From positions 20,106,270 through 20,170,269 of the forward strand of contig NC_057765.1 of NCBI RefSeq assembly GCF_010389155.1: a stretch of DNA of 64,000 nucleotides, read 5' to 3'. The position numbers and the translations under genes were made by a program. This document shows, in pieces, positions 1 through 11,263 of this stretch (position 1 is its first letter; each line of letters starts with the position of its first letter). The stretch is from Erigeron canadensis. Taxonomy: Eukaryota; Streptophyta; Magnoliopsida; Asterales; Asteraceae. The notes beneath the pieces were generated by a model. It saw only the letters and a program-made list of their open reading frames with translations. It did no database searches and was not told where the DNA came from.

Positions 1-1540
1 GATGTATAGGTCATTTTATGAATATCAAGGATAAATATTAGTATGATGAGGCAATCATAGAGGTATTTATGATTGTTATTTTGTTCAACCAAGATGTATG
101 CTGGTATGATAAGGTAACCATAAGAGTATTACGTATGGATTGTAATGTTTGCCCAGGATCTTAAAATAGGATGAAACATGAAGGTTTGAAGTTTGGTAGC
201 ATTCGAAAAATTTTAGGTCAACTTTCATCCGTTGTTGATGTGGATTTGGCGAAAATTTTTAGGAATCATCAAATTTTTCTTATGATCATGTTATCCAAGT
301 TTACATGAAATTTAAAGTTTCATGAGAACATATTTTGGAGGCAAAGAGTATAATTTCTTTATGCAAAAGTATAAGTGATTAAGTTTCAATTCATGTGCTT
401 TACAGAGTTAAAGTCTTGTGTCTATGAAAGTGTAATCAATATAGATTTGCATAGATATATGAAAGACCTCAAGGTAGGTTATTCATAGATATAAATGGAA
501 GACCTCAGGGTAGGTTATCCATTGTTACCATAGAATAATAAGACAGGGTTCTTAAGATTCAAGATTGTTAATAAATATCCTTAGAATTATAAGACAGAGA
601 TCTTAAGATTCTTATTTTCTTGGTGGTATGACAAATAGATTAGATATCTATAGGTCAATGCCTTAGAACATTAAAAATCTGATTAGAAGTCTTGGTTCTA
701 ATTATTGAATTGACGGATAAACAATGAGTTTATAGGTCATGATTTGTACACAATGAGACAGTGTTCTCAAGGTGTATTTAATATTTTGTAGTTCTAGACT
801 AAGATAACGTCATATAGACTTATTATAGTGAAGAATAACAAAATTTGGAGAAGAAAATGAAAATTGTAGTTCTAGATTAAGTCATTGCTATAATGGTAAT
901 GAAATAATGAAAAATAACATTTCTATTATGTTTATTTCTTTGTTTCTATTTTTAAGCTTGTATGTGCAGAAATAGGCACAAGAAGCTATATACTTGTTTT
1001 GTCTGACGTCTTTGATAGTTATCAGAAGAAACACTTAATGTTTACAGAGACAAAGAATTGCTTTTGAAATAGGATGATTTCTGTTCCTGAAGTTTGAGCT
1101 TCAAGTTTCAAAGTTTCTGGTTTTCATAGAAGTCAACTAGTACAGGATTGATTGTTGGAAATTCAACTCCTCTATCATATGCCGGTTATGCAAGGCGTGC
1201 AGGGACTCGAGTATGTTTAATTCGGAGAGATTTATCATTGAGGGGGAGAACTACCACAAGCTTTTGTGGATTAGTTGATTGTTATGACGATACAGAGAGT
1301 TTGAAGTTTGCTGATCAAATCTGAAGTTTCAGAGGATCAAGTTTCGGGTATGGCAATTAATTTTGTTGTCTCGAAATTTTATTTTTTAGTGTATTTGCAG
1401 AGAAGTCAATCTAAAGGAAGGATTTCTGAGCAAAAGACTGAAGTATTCAAGACAATGCTAAGGACATCAGGTTTTTATGATATATTATTTATATAATAAT
1501 TACAGATGTTGATAGCAAGGTCATTATTAGTTGAAGATCT

Positions 1541-2003
1541 TTGATATAGAAATTTTCATTTGAATATGAAATATTATCAACTATTTTTGTTAAATCCTTA
1601 GATATAGACAGTTCGTGAATGTAGAACATTATTTAAAATCTTAGACATAGACAAACTGTGAATAGAAAAGGTGATGTAAAACCTTAGATATAGACTTAAT
1701 GAGAATGTAGAAAGTTATGGAAAACTTTTGACATAGACATTAAGTGAATATGAAAGGAATTACATAGTTAAAAAGCCTTAGACATAGATATGTTATGTTT
1801 AAAGGTGCAAGGCTATTTGTATATTTTATATGCCTTAGACATAGATATATCGTTTGAATTTGAAAGGTTTTTATATGAATAAACCTTAGAAATAGAAAAA
1901 GATATATAAATGTGAAAGGATGTTGTGCTTTTTCAAACTTAGACATAAGTAATATGTTTAATATGAAAAGTTTTCAATGTGATTTTGAAACTTTAGATAT
2001 TTT
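1541..2003 (+). repeat. Degenerate ~43-56 bp tandem array in Sirevirus 3' region
   Basis: About ten degenerate units share the core CTTAGAYATAGA, at roughly 1542, 1597, 1640, 1683, 1725, 1777, 1833, 1884, 1938 and 1991, often followed by GAATATGAAAGG-like text. The same array is present in copy B at about 48047-48500. No protein is supported here; the short ORFs across it are not conserved as coding sequence. Confidence 0.7.
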
Positions 2004-2170
2004 AAAACATATGTATATATGTGTAAGGTTGTTGGATGTATTGATTATCTAGATCATATAGTTGTGAAATGATTTCATAAAATATGGCGTAATTAATCGA
2101 TATTATGTATAAAATTTGTATATTTATTGCTCTGATAATTAATCATAGTTATGTATCCCAGTCATTAATT

Positions 2171-2320
2171 GAGGGGGAGTAAATGAGAATGATTAATTGT
2201 ACTGATTGTTTGTCATTGTTATGTATCCCAGTCATAATTTGAGGGGGAGTACATAAGAATGATGGTAGTTATATTGATTGATCATAGTTATACTTCCTAG
2301 TCATAAAATTGAGGGGAGTG
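2171..2320 (+). other. Cluster of internal polypurine tracts
   Basis: Three GAGGGGGAGT or GAGGGGAGTG motifs occur at 2171-2180, 2241-2250 and 2311-2319, each preceded by a similar TATCCCAGTCAT or CTAGTCATAAAATT phrase. The block is therefore a short tandem duplication of a polypurine cassette. Another GGGGGAG lies at 1241. Repeated polypurine tracts upstream of the 3' LTR are typical of Sireviruses and may prime plus-strand DNA at several places. Confidence 0.75.
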
Positions 2321-3467
2321 TAAGAATGAAGAATCAATTTTATAACTATGTGTATATTTTTTGTGAAATTGTGTAAAATACGTTTGCAAGTGATACAAAT
2401 ATGCAAGAAAATTTATTTGCAAAGCATAAATTGCAAGTGCTTAATTACAAGTGGTACAGATTCGGAAAAGCTCGTTTCGAGATCGTTTTAGAAAGATTGA
2501 TCATGAAAAAGTTAAAGAACTTTGTGTAAGTTTATTAACTTTTCAAGTTTAAGACGAAGATCATGGAAAAGGTGAATTAAGATGCCTACAGGTTTGGTCA
2601 TTTTAATTTTCATATTTCCAGGAAGTTTATGGTAAACGTTGATCAATTATTCAAAAACTTTGACGAAAATTGAAGTTTAAAGTGTGCAGGTGGAATTACG
2701 ATCTCGTAATTGGCAAGAGGCAAAATATGACCTCGCAATTGGTCTATTGGGTTTTGTTCGAATACGACCTCGTAATGTATGGGCCGGGTTGACCCAGATC
2801 CATTCCGGTCAAGTGGGTATATAAACCAAATACCCCTAATCACGACCTCACATATTAAAAAATCAATTTTAGAGTAATAAGACCCCGAAAAACCACTTTG
2901 CTACCCCATTCGTGATTCGATAGATACGATTAGATCGAGACTTTTTAAGTGATATTTTTGTGATCATCACGAAATTCGGATTCTAGGTATACTATCTGAT
3001 CGTAATGTAGTTAACTATGCAACAAGAAAATCAAGAAAATAGAACTCGAAATTTTCGAATTAGGTTTTCTAAGTTCTTCGATTTTGATGTTTGTGGGTTA
3101 AAAATAAGGGTTGGGGTATGTTTATCGCTTGAATACGAACGTATAGATGCAATTTTTACAAGTTTTCGTTGGGTAAATCGCGAAATCACGTTGGGGAAGA
3201 TGAACAGTGCGACGATCTCGTATTTAGGGGTTTGCTAGCCCGGAAATACGACCTCGCGTTTGTCTATTAATTTTGACTTATGTTGACTTCCAGAATACGA
3301 TGCCGAATTACGACCTCGACATATATACGATGCCAAATTGGAAAACACAACGTCGTATTTTAGAGTTTGGTTGACCTTGAAATACGACCTCGTATTTGAC
3401 TTAATAGGTTTTCAAAAGTTTTATTTTTATAAATATTTGAAAATTGGTTAATTATTATTTTAACTTA

Positions 3468-3703
3468 ATTACAGGGATAATTAAAGTTAATTTAACAGAT
3501 TTTCAAAAGTTTATGTTAATAAATATTTGAAAATGAGTTAATTTTGTATAACTAAATTACCGAGATAATTAAAGTTAATGATAATGTAAATTACAGAGAT
3601 AATTTATATGTTGTTGACTAGATTACAGAAATAATGCTAGTTGTTATGCGTGTGAATTTTTATGTCTATTTGAGTAATTAATTATTTGTTATTGATTACA
3701 GAA
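3468..3703 (+). promoter_or_regulatory. Repeated splice-acceptor-like sites before the Env-like ORF
   Basis: The phrase (A/G)ATTACAGNNATAAT recurs at about 3468, 3556 (ACCG variant), 3588, 3620 and 3692, the last one directly before the ATG at 3704 (GATTACAGAAATG). Each copy resembles an intron 3' end. Env-like genes of retrotransposons are thought to be translated from spliced RNA, so these may be alternative acceptors. This is inferred from sequence only. Confidence 0.5.
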
Positions 3704-5300
3704 ATGACAAGAAATTTAATTGGTGTGCATAACTATGTAATGAACTTCGATGATAATCAGGAAGGGACCGAATATTATCATGAGATATTCGCTTTCTTCG
3801 GAAGATCTCGAGTTCACCATGCGCTTATACATTCGCCGATTATCTATATAGATTATCTAAGAGATTTTTGGGCGAATGCTAACATTGTTCGTGCTGGAAA
3901 CGATCATATTTTTCATACCACTGTTGCTGGGCAGCTAATATAGTTCACAGCTGCAGATCTCATTGGTATACTTCGGTTGGGTACAGTTGAACAGGAAGGC
4001 AGTGCGACAGGTCTCACCAAGTTCCATCATGAAGTTATTCAAGGTGCTTTCCGAAGGATGGGGTTTGCAGGTGACTTGGCCAATAAAACTCTGTTCAAGA
4101 AAGGTTTTTATGGCAGATGGAGGTATCTTGCTCATGTGCTTAATGTTAGTTTGAGTAACAAGAAGTCTGGTTTTGATACGTTGAACCAGGAAGCACAGGC
4201 ACAAATGGTGGGCTTAACAAGCCGTATAGTTTCTCTAAATTCTTCTTCAATGAGATGAGAAAACAGATTACAGCCGCGGGTAAAAGGAGGTTTTTGTTAT
4301 TTCCTCGGTTTGTGATGATGACAATCAATGCTCGACTTCCAAATGTACCTTTTGTAAGGGAAGTGAAACAAGTGAGTACGATCATTCGCCGTAGTTATGA
4401 TGAGTTTGTCTCAAGATATCCGAATGATCCAAATGCACTAGATGTTGCATTATTCGGTGCGATCATCAACACCAACTATGTAGCACCAGCTGATGAGGCC
4501 ATATCAGCGTATGAAGGGCCTCAGCCAGAGTATGGTGAAGCTGCAGGGAATGTTGAACTTCCAGAGCAATTACATGATGTTGTTGTTGAAGGTGATGTGC
4601 CGATTGAACCTGAAGTTGTTATACAGGTTGCAAATGATTCAAGCTGGAACCAATCCAGAGATTGTTGATGATATTCTGGAGCAGATGGCTGACCCAGAGG
4701 GTGATATCACTCAAGTGCAAAGGTACAATGCCAATGATGATGATCTAGTGGATGTGGACCTGAACCAAGACATAGATGTTTATGTAGCTAGAGCTGCAGA
4801 TTGTTCTGAAGCAGCTAGAGCTGGTAGGTCAGGTGCTGGTGAAGCTAGTAGGTCAGGTGTTGGTCAGGCTAGTGGATTAGGTATTGATGTTGTAGGTAGA
4901 GGAAAGGCTGTCGTTGAAGTTGAAGTTGACATAGAGCCTTCTGTGCATTCAGATGATGATGATTCTAGCGGTGATGGTGATGAGGATCCATACAGATCTC
5001 ATGCATTCATCAGAGTTGGATCTAAAATGGTTCCTAGACCTATAGAGGCAGCTCAAGGAAGAAGAAGAATGAGAGAAACTGATGAAGATTGGAAGCCAGA
5101 GAAACCCGTACCTAAGAGAAGAACACTTGTCAGGGCACAAGAGACTTCTGCTGCTGCTGGTGGTGATTCAGAAAGTGTACCAGGGAATGTTGTTCCTGAG
5201 ACTACATAACCACAATCACAAGAAAGTGAAGAAACTACTTCTGGTGATCTGCAGAGACAAATGAATGAGATGAGAAGTTTGATCACTCATTTGACTGATG

Positions 5301-5305
5301 ACTTG
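5301..5305 (+). repeat. Target-site duplication ACTTG (left) of chromovirus
   Basis: ACTTG precedes the TGTAACA start of the left LTR and is repeated at 21230-21234 after the right LTR. This defines the insertion exactly and shows that it entered the coiled-coil part of the Env-like gene. Confidence 0.95.
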
Positions 5306-8300
5306 TGTAACAACCGTACTTTTAATATTATATATGTGCTAGTTAGGTTGTCTACGTTCCCGCAAGCCATAGTTATACTTGAAGCTAGTAGGTAATGCCC
5401 CAAATTAGTAATCTAAATTCAATTTAATAAAATACGATTGAACAAAAACCTTAATGATCAAATCAAGTTATAATTAATAAAGCGAGTCTCACAAGTTGAG
5501 ATAACAATTAGAAATCCTTATAAATATCCAACAAATTGTACCATCAATCCAACTAAATAATATTTGGTCACAAGAAATGTCATGAACAACTTAAAATATT
5601 TATAACTCATAAAGCATATAAAAGTGTTTAAAAATCTCTAAGTGTATATATATATGCTTAAAATAAATACAAGAATGCAACTAATAAGCCATGTAACAAA
5701 TTTAAAACACAAAAATGTATACATACATACACATATACATGACACACACATAGACATATGCTAGGATAAGACATGCATTTATATTACAACTAAACTTACA
5801 TTACACTTATAAAACAAACACAAATATATATACATACAACAAATATACTTACACAACTTTTAAAAAAAAAAAAAAAAGGGGAAAAACCCCTTGAATACCC
5901 CATGTGGCCGTCCCCCCCTCATCACACACACATACATCACCCATTTTGAAATATACATGCACACTCTTGTCTTGGAACTTCCACTTTTCACACACACTTC
6001 ACATACATCATTTTCTCCCAAGAAAAACTCTTCCATACTCTTCCTTTCTCTCTCAAAAACGGCAGCCATCAAGGGAGCAAGAACAAGGCAAAAAATCCAA
6101 CTTAAACTTATACTAATAATAAGGGTTTAGGCTAGATTAATAAAGGGTTGATTCAAGCATAGTTTAAGGGTTGTATTAGGGCTTGAATAGGGGTTGTTGG
6201 AGGCCATATTAGTCACGAAAATCTGCCCTTTTTCCATCTCCAAAAAGTGTTCTTCAAGGGTATAATCTTCATCTCTTTACTTGCTTAATCTTGTTTATGT
6301 TCATATAAAAAGGTTTCATCGAAAGATTTTATTTTCTTTATGTTTTCTTTATGAATCTTCAAGTTTCCTTTCAAATATACACTTAATGAGGGCAAAGTTG
6401 ATATGGTTTTTCTCCTCATGCTCATGCATGTTGAATCTATGAAGAAAAGTCCAATGATTCGACTAGTTTAAGACCCAAAAGTGTGGTTGTGTGTTTAATA
6501 GTCTTAGATATGATTTTTCCTTTGAAAAATGGTTATATTCATACATATTATGAAGGTAATATTTCTGGAAATATTTATAAAAATATAGATTTTATTGATA
6601 AAGTGTTGGATCTATGAAAGTTAGCATCAAAAAGGTGGATATGTGTTGATTAGTTGTAAAGTAACTTTTTATAAAAAGATGAACATATTTTATATAATGT
6701 TTATGTATATATTTCTGGAAAATTTCATAAAAATACATTTTTATGTTGATGGATTGTTGTTGGATAAAGATTTGTTGTTAAAAATGATGAGATGATTACA
6801 TGCATGCTAGATTTAAGAAAGTTGGATTGTTGTTTGGATTATGAGGTGAAGCTAGACTTGTGTCAACTGAAAAATAGGTTAAAAGTCATGCAAATATTCT
6901 GGAAAAAAATTCACAAAATATCAATTATATAAAGCTTGGGTCAAAACAAGTTAAAATATGCTTGAAATCGAAAACCGAAAGCTTGTTAAAATGCATTTTG
7001 AGCACACACATGCACCATAACTTTATGACCATGAAAATGTGATGAACATACTGGAAATACGACATATTAAAAGTATAAAACTCAATTCATTTGATGCATG
7101 GCAAAAATAAGCTCAAAAACCGTCTTTTCGGGTCAAATAATCACTAACCGAAAGCACTAAATTGCACATATCACACCACCACCACCATCACGACTTGAAC
7201 CACCAAAATATGATGAACTTACTGTGAATGTTGAATTTAGGATGAAAATCCATTTTGAAGTACCTTAATAGCCTAAGAAATGAGGCTAAAATCACTATTT
7301 CGGTAAACGATTTTCAATTATAAAATCCTCAATTTAAGCAAGACACAAGAGAGGTTGAATGGTTACAGATTTTTATTGATAAAAGGTGCCTAAAAAGGCC
7401 TGGAATTTTGGACTAAAACTCTTGTGGTGATTTGTAAGGATTTCTATGATTTAATGAATTAAAATGGTAATTAAAAGATATATAAATCAATAAATAAATT
7501 ATATAAACCATGAATCTGATCAAAGCCACTTAACCAATGATAAAAGTGACTAAAACCTACTGGGGAAAAATAACTACAAGCAAGGGAGCAAGAATTATAC
7601 AATTTAAAAGTAAATTATTAAGTAAAAGTCACTAATTAATCATTATTATTAAATAAATAGAAATAAGGCACAAATAAATATAAGAATCACAATGTTACAA
7701 ATAAAAAGGGCTTGAAAATCAGTAGATAATCCATCTATAATTATCTATGAATTTTAGAGATAATTTAAGGACTTAAAAATAATTATAAGGAATTATTTGA
7801 TTAATAAACCAATAAAATAAGTAAATAATTAATTAAATAATATTAAATTAAATAAATAATTATAAATCAGCAAGATATATCAATATTGATATTATGAGAA
7901 CACAAATGTCAAATATGGTTATTAAACAAAGTATGCGATGGAAAATATATATAAAACGAAGTTAAACTACCGAAATTTCAATAACCGAACAAAAATCGTA
8001 TGAATGACCTTTACTACCAAATGTCTTCCAACCAAATGAGGTGAACAACATAATGTACTTGAATTCCATAATTAAACAACAACCAAAGTTGGGCAAGTCT
8101 ACTAGCATACGTCTCATGATCTAGTTTACTAGTTCATGTAAAACACACTTACGTTGTGCATATTTCGAATACCTTGGTTTAGGCTTGCTTGAGGAAAGAC
8201 ACCACTAGCCAGAGATCTCGCTTTTGATCAGCCCTCTTTCACTCTCAATTCAAGTGAGTCATAGCCCCCTTTCAAACTATTTTATGTGTTTTAACTATCG

Positions 8301-9234
8301 GGGTGAAAAGCATGATATATAAGCTAAATTGCTTTTATTATTACAAATATATGAAATGATTCTTGATATTATGATTATGAAATGAAATTGTTTCGTATGT
8401 TCATTATGATAAATGATTTATATGATGAGCTTGAGTTCTGTCAAACCGCTTTCTTCGGTTCACTACTATTTACTCCGATTATGGAGGCCTGTAGTTAGTT
8501 AGTTGCGCAACTAGGTTTCGTCCACCCACCCAATTGTGTAACGGTGGAAGGTTGGTTGTCTTTGTGACAACCTCCACTTCCAGTCCGACCACGGGTGTTC
8601 TAGCTACCTTACTTAGGTCGTCTCCATGGCACGACCCCTTTTATTATTATTGTTACGGCACTTGATTGACAGCTCGTGCAAGATTTATCTATTTATTATT
8701 GGACTTCGAAAAAATGGTAGTAGTAGTGGCTCAAGCATTTACTCATCAAGGTTGATTGAATTATACCCTCGTGGTTATATGATAGAAATTTCACTACGTT
8801 GATTATAGTAAGTGGAACATACGCTTTCCAAATGCGACATTGGAGGTATACATGGAAATTTTGGTGACTCTCAAATTTTGGTTATGATGGATATATATAT
8901 ACACTTTATGTTGTTAGTTAAAAACCTATGAACTCACTCAACTCTCGTAGTTGACACTTCTTCTTCTTCATGCTTTTCAGGTTAAAGATTTAGGTGCGTA
9001 GCGTGGACCCCCTTTTGGACTCTAATATGCTTGTATGGTTGGACGAGTATTGCAAACATTTAATCATTTTAATTATGAATTTGGTTGTGTAATGGATTTG
9101 GACGTCATCTTTAATTTGTAATCTTTTGGATTTTGAATGTCATTTGAAAACTTGAGTTGATGTTTTATATTTAAATCTTTTGTACCATGTCGTTCTGTGG
9201 CATCTCGTGTTTCCGCCTTAGTCGGGGTGTTACA
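5306..9234 (+). repeat. 5' LTR of chromovirus
   Basis: It runs from TGTAACAACCG to GTGTTACA and matches 17313-21229 nearly base for base. It contains a poly-A/G stretch (5861-5886), AT-rich segments, and a near-palindrome TTGCGCAA close to 8505. Short ORFs inside it (for example at 5891) have no family resemblance and are non-coding by-products. Confidence 0.95.
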
Positions 9235-9240
9235 GAAAAA

Positions 9241-9254
9241 TGGTATCAAGAGCC
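9241..9254 (+). other. Primer-binding site of chromovirus
   Basis: TGGTATCAAGAGCC lies 6 bases after the 5' LTR. It matches the initiator-methionine tRNA 3' end complement (TGGTATCAGAGC) apart from one extra A, as in Tekay-type and copia elements. Confidence 0.8.
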
Positions 9255-9897
9255 AAGGTTATAGAGAATTTTTGCTATAACCTACGTATTTTCAAAACGA
9301 GTCGAATATTTCTTAAACAATTGAGTTGATCATAAAGTATTCTTGTTTTACTTATGCATAGCCTGATCAACTATGCCTAATTAAAAATTTAATATGGAAT
9401 GATCGAAATAGTTGTTTAAGGAATATTTAAAAAGGAGTCTTTTGAAAATAAAGCTTTAAAACGATTCTTGGTGCAAAAGATACATAACCAAATCCAATGT
9501 TCGCATTACTTATTAGAACCCTTAGTTAATACCCCCACTTGGCTAGCATTACTTTGCCTATTTAGACATAATGCACAAGTTAAATTCTAGTCATTTCGTT
9601 GATTCTAAATGGTCGTGTGGGTCATGAGTGTCGAGTTGGTCGTTGATAGTCTTACTAATTATTGTTGGGTACGTCGGTGGTGGATGTTCATAATGTTGTT
9701 CGGTTGTCAAGCTTGTGAGTCGTAGGTCGAATTGGTTGGTTGTCGTCAAATGATTAAGGTCGTCTCGGTCCGTCAAGTCGTCTTGCTGTCCGCAAATGGT
9801 CACATGGGTCGTCAATGGTCAAGTCGGTTGCAAATGGTCGTCTAAGCGTCAAGTGGAGTCGTCATCTTATGCTTTATGTGACTTGTGTAGGAATATT
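9255..9897 (+). other. Leader between primer-binding site and ORF0
   Basis: It appears non-coding. From 9600 to 9860 it is rich in imperfect GGTCGT, GTCAAGTCG and AATGGTC repeats, which produce an open frame in both orientations. I see no gene here. TTGTGTAG at 9885-9891 resembles a splice acceptor just upstream of the ORF0 ATG. Confidence 0.5.
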
Positions 9898-10584
9898 ATG
9901 TCGCAAAGGAGTGAAGCCTCAAGAAACTCCAATCAAGTAAGGGACATTTATGCATTCGTGGACATGGTCAGGGAGAGGCGACAAGAACAAGAAGAAAGCG
10001 AGGAGACGGAGCCCACGATGGACTCCCAACAGCCCCCACAACGAGAGGAGGAGGAGGAGTCCGAGCCCACGGAAGACCCATCAAATGGTGGTGGTGCTAG
10101 AAGCGTTGCTTCTAGCCAACCGGTACGTCGTTTGCCTACTCCACCACGGCCACCATCAGCCCCTAGAGCTCCCACACCGCCGAGACAAAATGCGGCCATG
10201 AATGTAAGCGATGGACGCTTCCCAACTCACGACCCATACTTCCATCCACGCCTCCCCCGCGATCATCCTTATCACCTTGGGCCGAGACTAGGAGAAAACC
10301 CCCACCGTCCCGTCTATGGAATACCCCCTCCACCTCCCATGGGTATGACCCGGGAGGAAAGGGAACGAGTGTGGGACATAGCCGGTGGGCTAAGGGATGC
10401 CCGAGTGAGGGTTCGACATCAAGAAGTCATGATGGAAAGAACCTTGGGAGCCATGAGGCGAATGGGAGAAGATACCGGCATGGTAATAGATGGAGTGCGC
10501 CGGATTTATGAAGTGATATTCATAATGGGATGTATTCTTGCAGCGGTGTGTTCCATTGTGGTAGTTCTTGTGCTTAGGAAATGA
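9898..10584 (+). CDS. Chromovirus accessory ORF upstream of gag, C-terminal membrane anchor
   Basis: This is an uninterrupted ORF of 228 residues from MSQRSEAS to a TGA at 10582. The frame is open back to 9796, but that part is leader repeat, and an acceptor-like TAG precedes 9898. The N-terminal third is charged and acidic (runs of E). The middle is proline-rich (PTPPRPP, PPPPPMG). A helical stretch then contains RER/VRVRHQE, and the last 23 residues (206-228) form one strongly hydrophobic segment ending RK. That architecture is a predicted tail-anchored membrane protein. I recognise no domain. It sits between the 5' LTR and gag, where Tekay elements usually have no gene. It is intact although gag-pol is full of frameshifts. 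It could be a transduced host fragment or a lineage-specific accessory protein; I do not know its function. Confidence 0.6.
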   Translation: MSQRSEASRNSNQVRDIYAFVDMVRERRQEQEESEETEPTMDSQQPPQREEEEESEPTEDPSNGGGARSVASSQPVRRLPTPPRPPSAPRAPTPPRQNAAMNVSDGRFPTHDPYFHPRLPRDHPYHLGPRLGENPHRPVYGIPPPPPMGMTREERERVWDIAGGLRDARVRVRHQEVMMERTLGAMRRMGEDTGMVIDGVRRIYEVIFIMGCILAAVCSIVVVLVLRK

Positions 10585-11263
10585 CCCTAAGGATGTTTTG
10601 TTCATGAACTTATTCGGTAGACAATTATTTGTACTTTGTTGTGATTTCCTTGAACTTGTTTGTGATTGTGTGACTACGATCACTTGTTTGTGGGCTTAGG
10701 GCAATTTTGTAAACTGATGTTGAATCATTGGAATGGAAGCTTGATGCCTTTTTGCTTTTATATGATGTGTTAATCTATGTGTGTTATGGTTATACTTGTT
10801 ACAAAGTGAAAGTTACAGCAGGAAATCAGTTCTGACCACTTTGGTAAAACGGCCATATCTGGAGTTCTATTTGGTCTTTTGACCTGATTCCAATTGGAGA
10901 TGAAATCTAACTCATGGGGCTACATTTTATATTTTATGAGTTTTGCCCAGTTCGTCCATCTTGGGTCACATTTTTGAGCTTCAAGTTCGTATACAGATTC
11001 TGGAAAAATCTGTCAAAAGGCCCAAAACAAGATTGACATGCTTTAAGCTTACCCAACCACTTGTAATTCATAATGATAAGTAGGTTGTGATTAAAGGAAG
11101 GAAAATGAATTTAGGAATATATAGGTATACCTATGCATACAAACGTGGCCTTATTACACTAAGTAACCTAAACGAACACGTGTGAGATCGGAAGTTATGA
11201 GTCGGGTCCATGTCACATAATCCTTTATACAAATGACTAAACTATGTTCTCCTTTGTAGAGAC
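10585..11263 (+). other. Spacer between ORF0 and gag
   Basis: It is about 680 bp with no supported gene. It ends with TTCTCCTTTGTAG, a good-looking splice acceptor 4 bases before the Gag ATG, so Gag may be translated from a spliced or internally initiated RNA downstream of ORF0. Confidence 0.45.

Noticed and set aside
1308..1496. 62-residue ORF conserved in both Sirevirus copies (also 47816-48004)
   Set aside because: Conservation follows from the copies being recent relatives; non-coding flanks are equally similar and no family is recognised.
5891..6130. ORFs starting MNTPCGRP and overlapping frames in both chromovirus LTRs
   Set aside because: Inside LTR, different lengths in the two LTRs because of small indels, low-complexity Thr/His/Ser composition.
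9591..9815. Minus-strand ORF rich in Thr and Asp
   Set aside because: Antisense translation of GGTCGT-type repeats in the leader.
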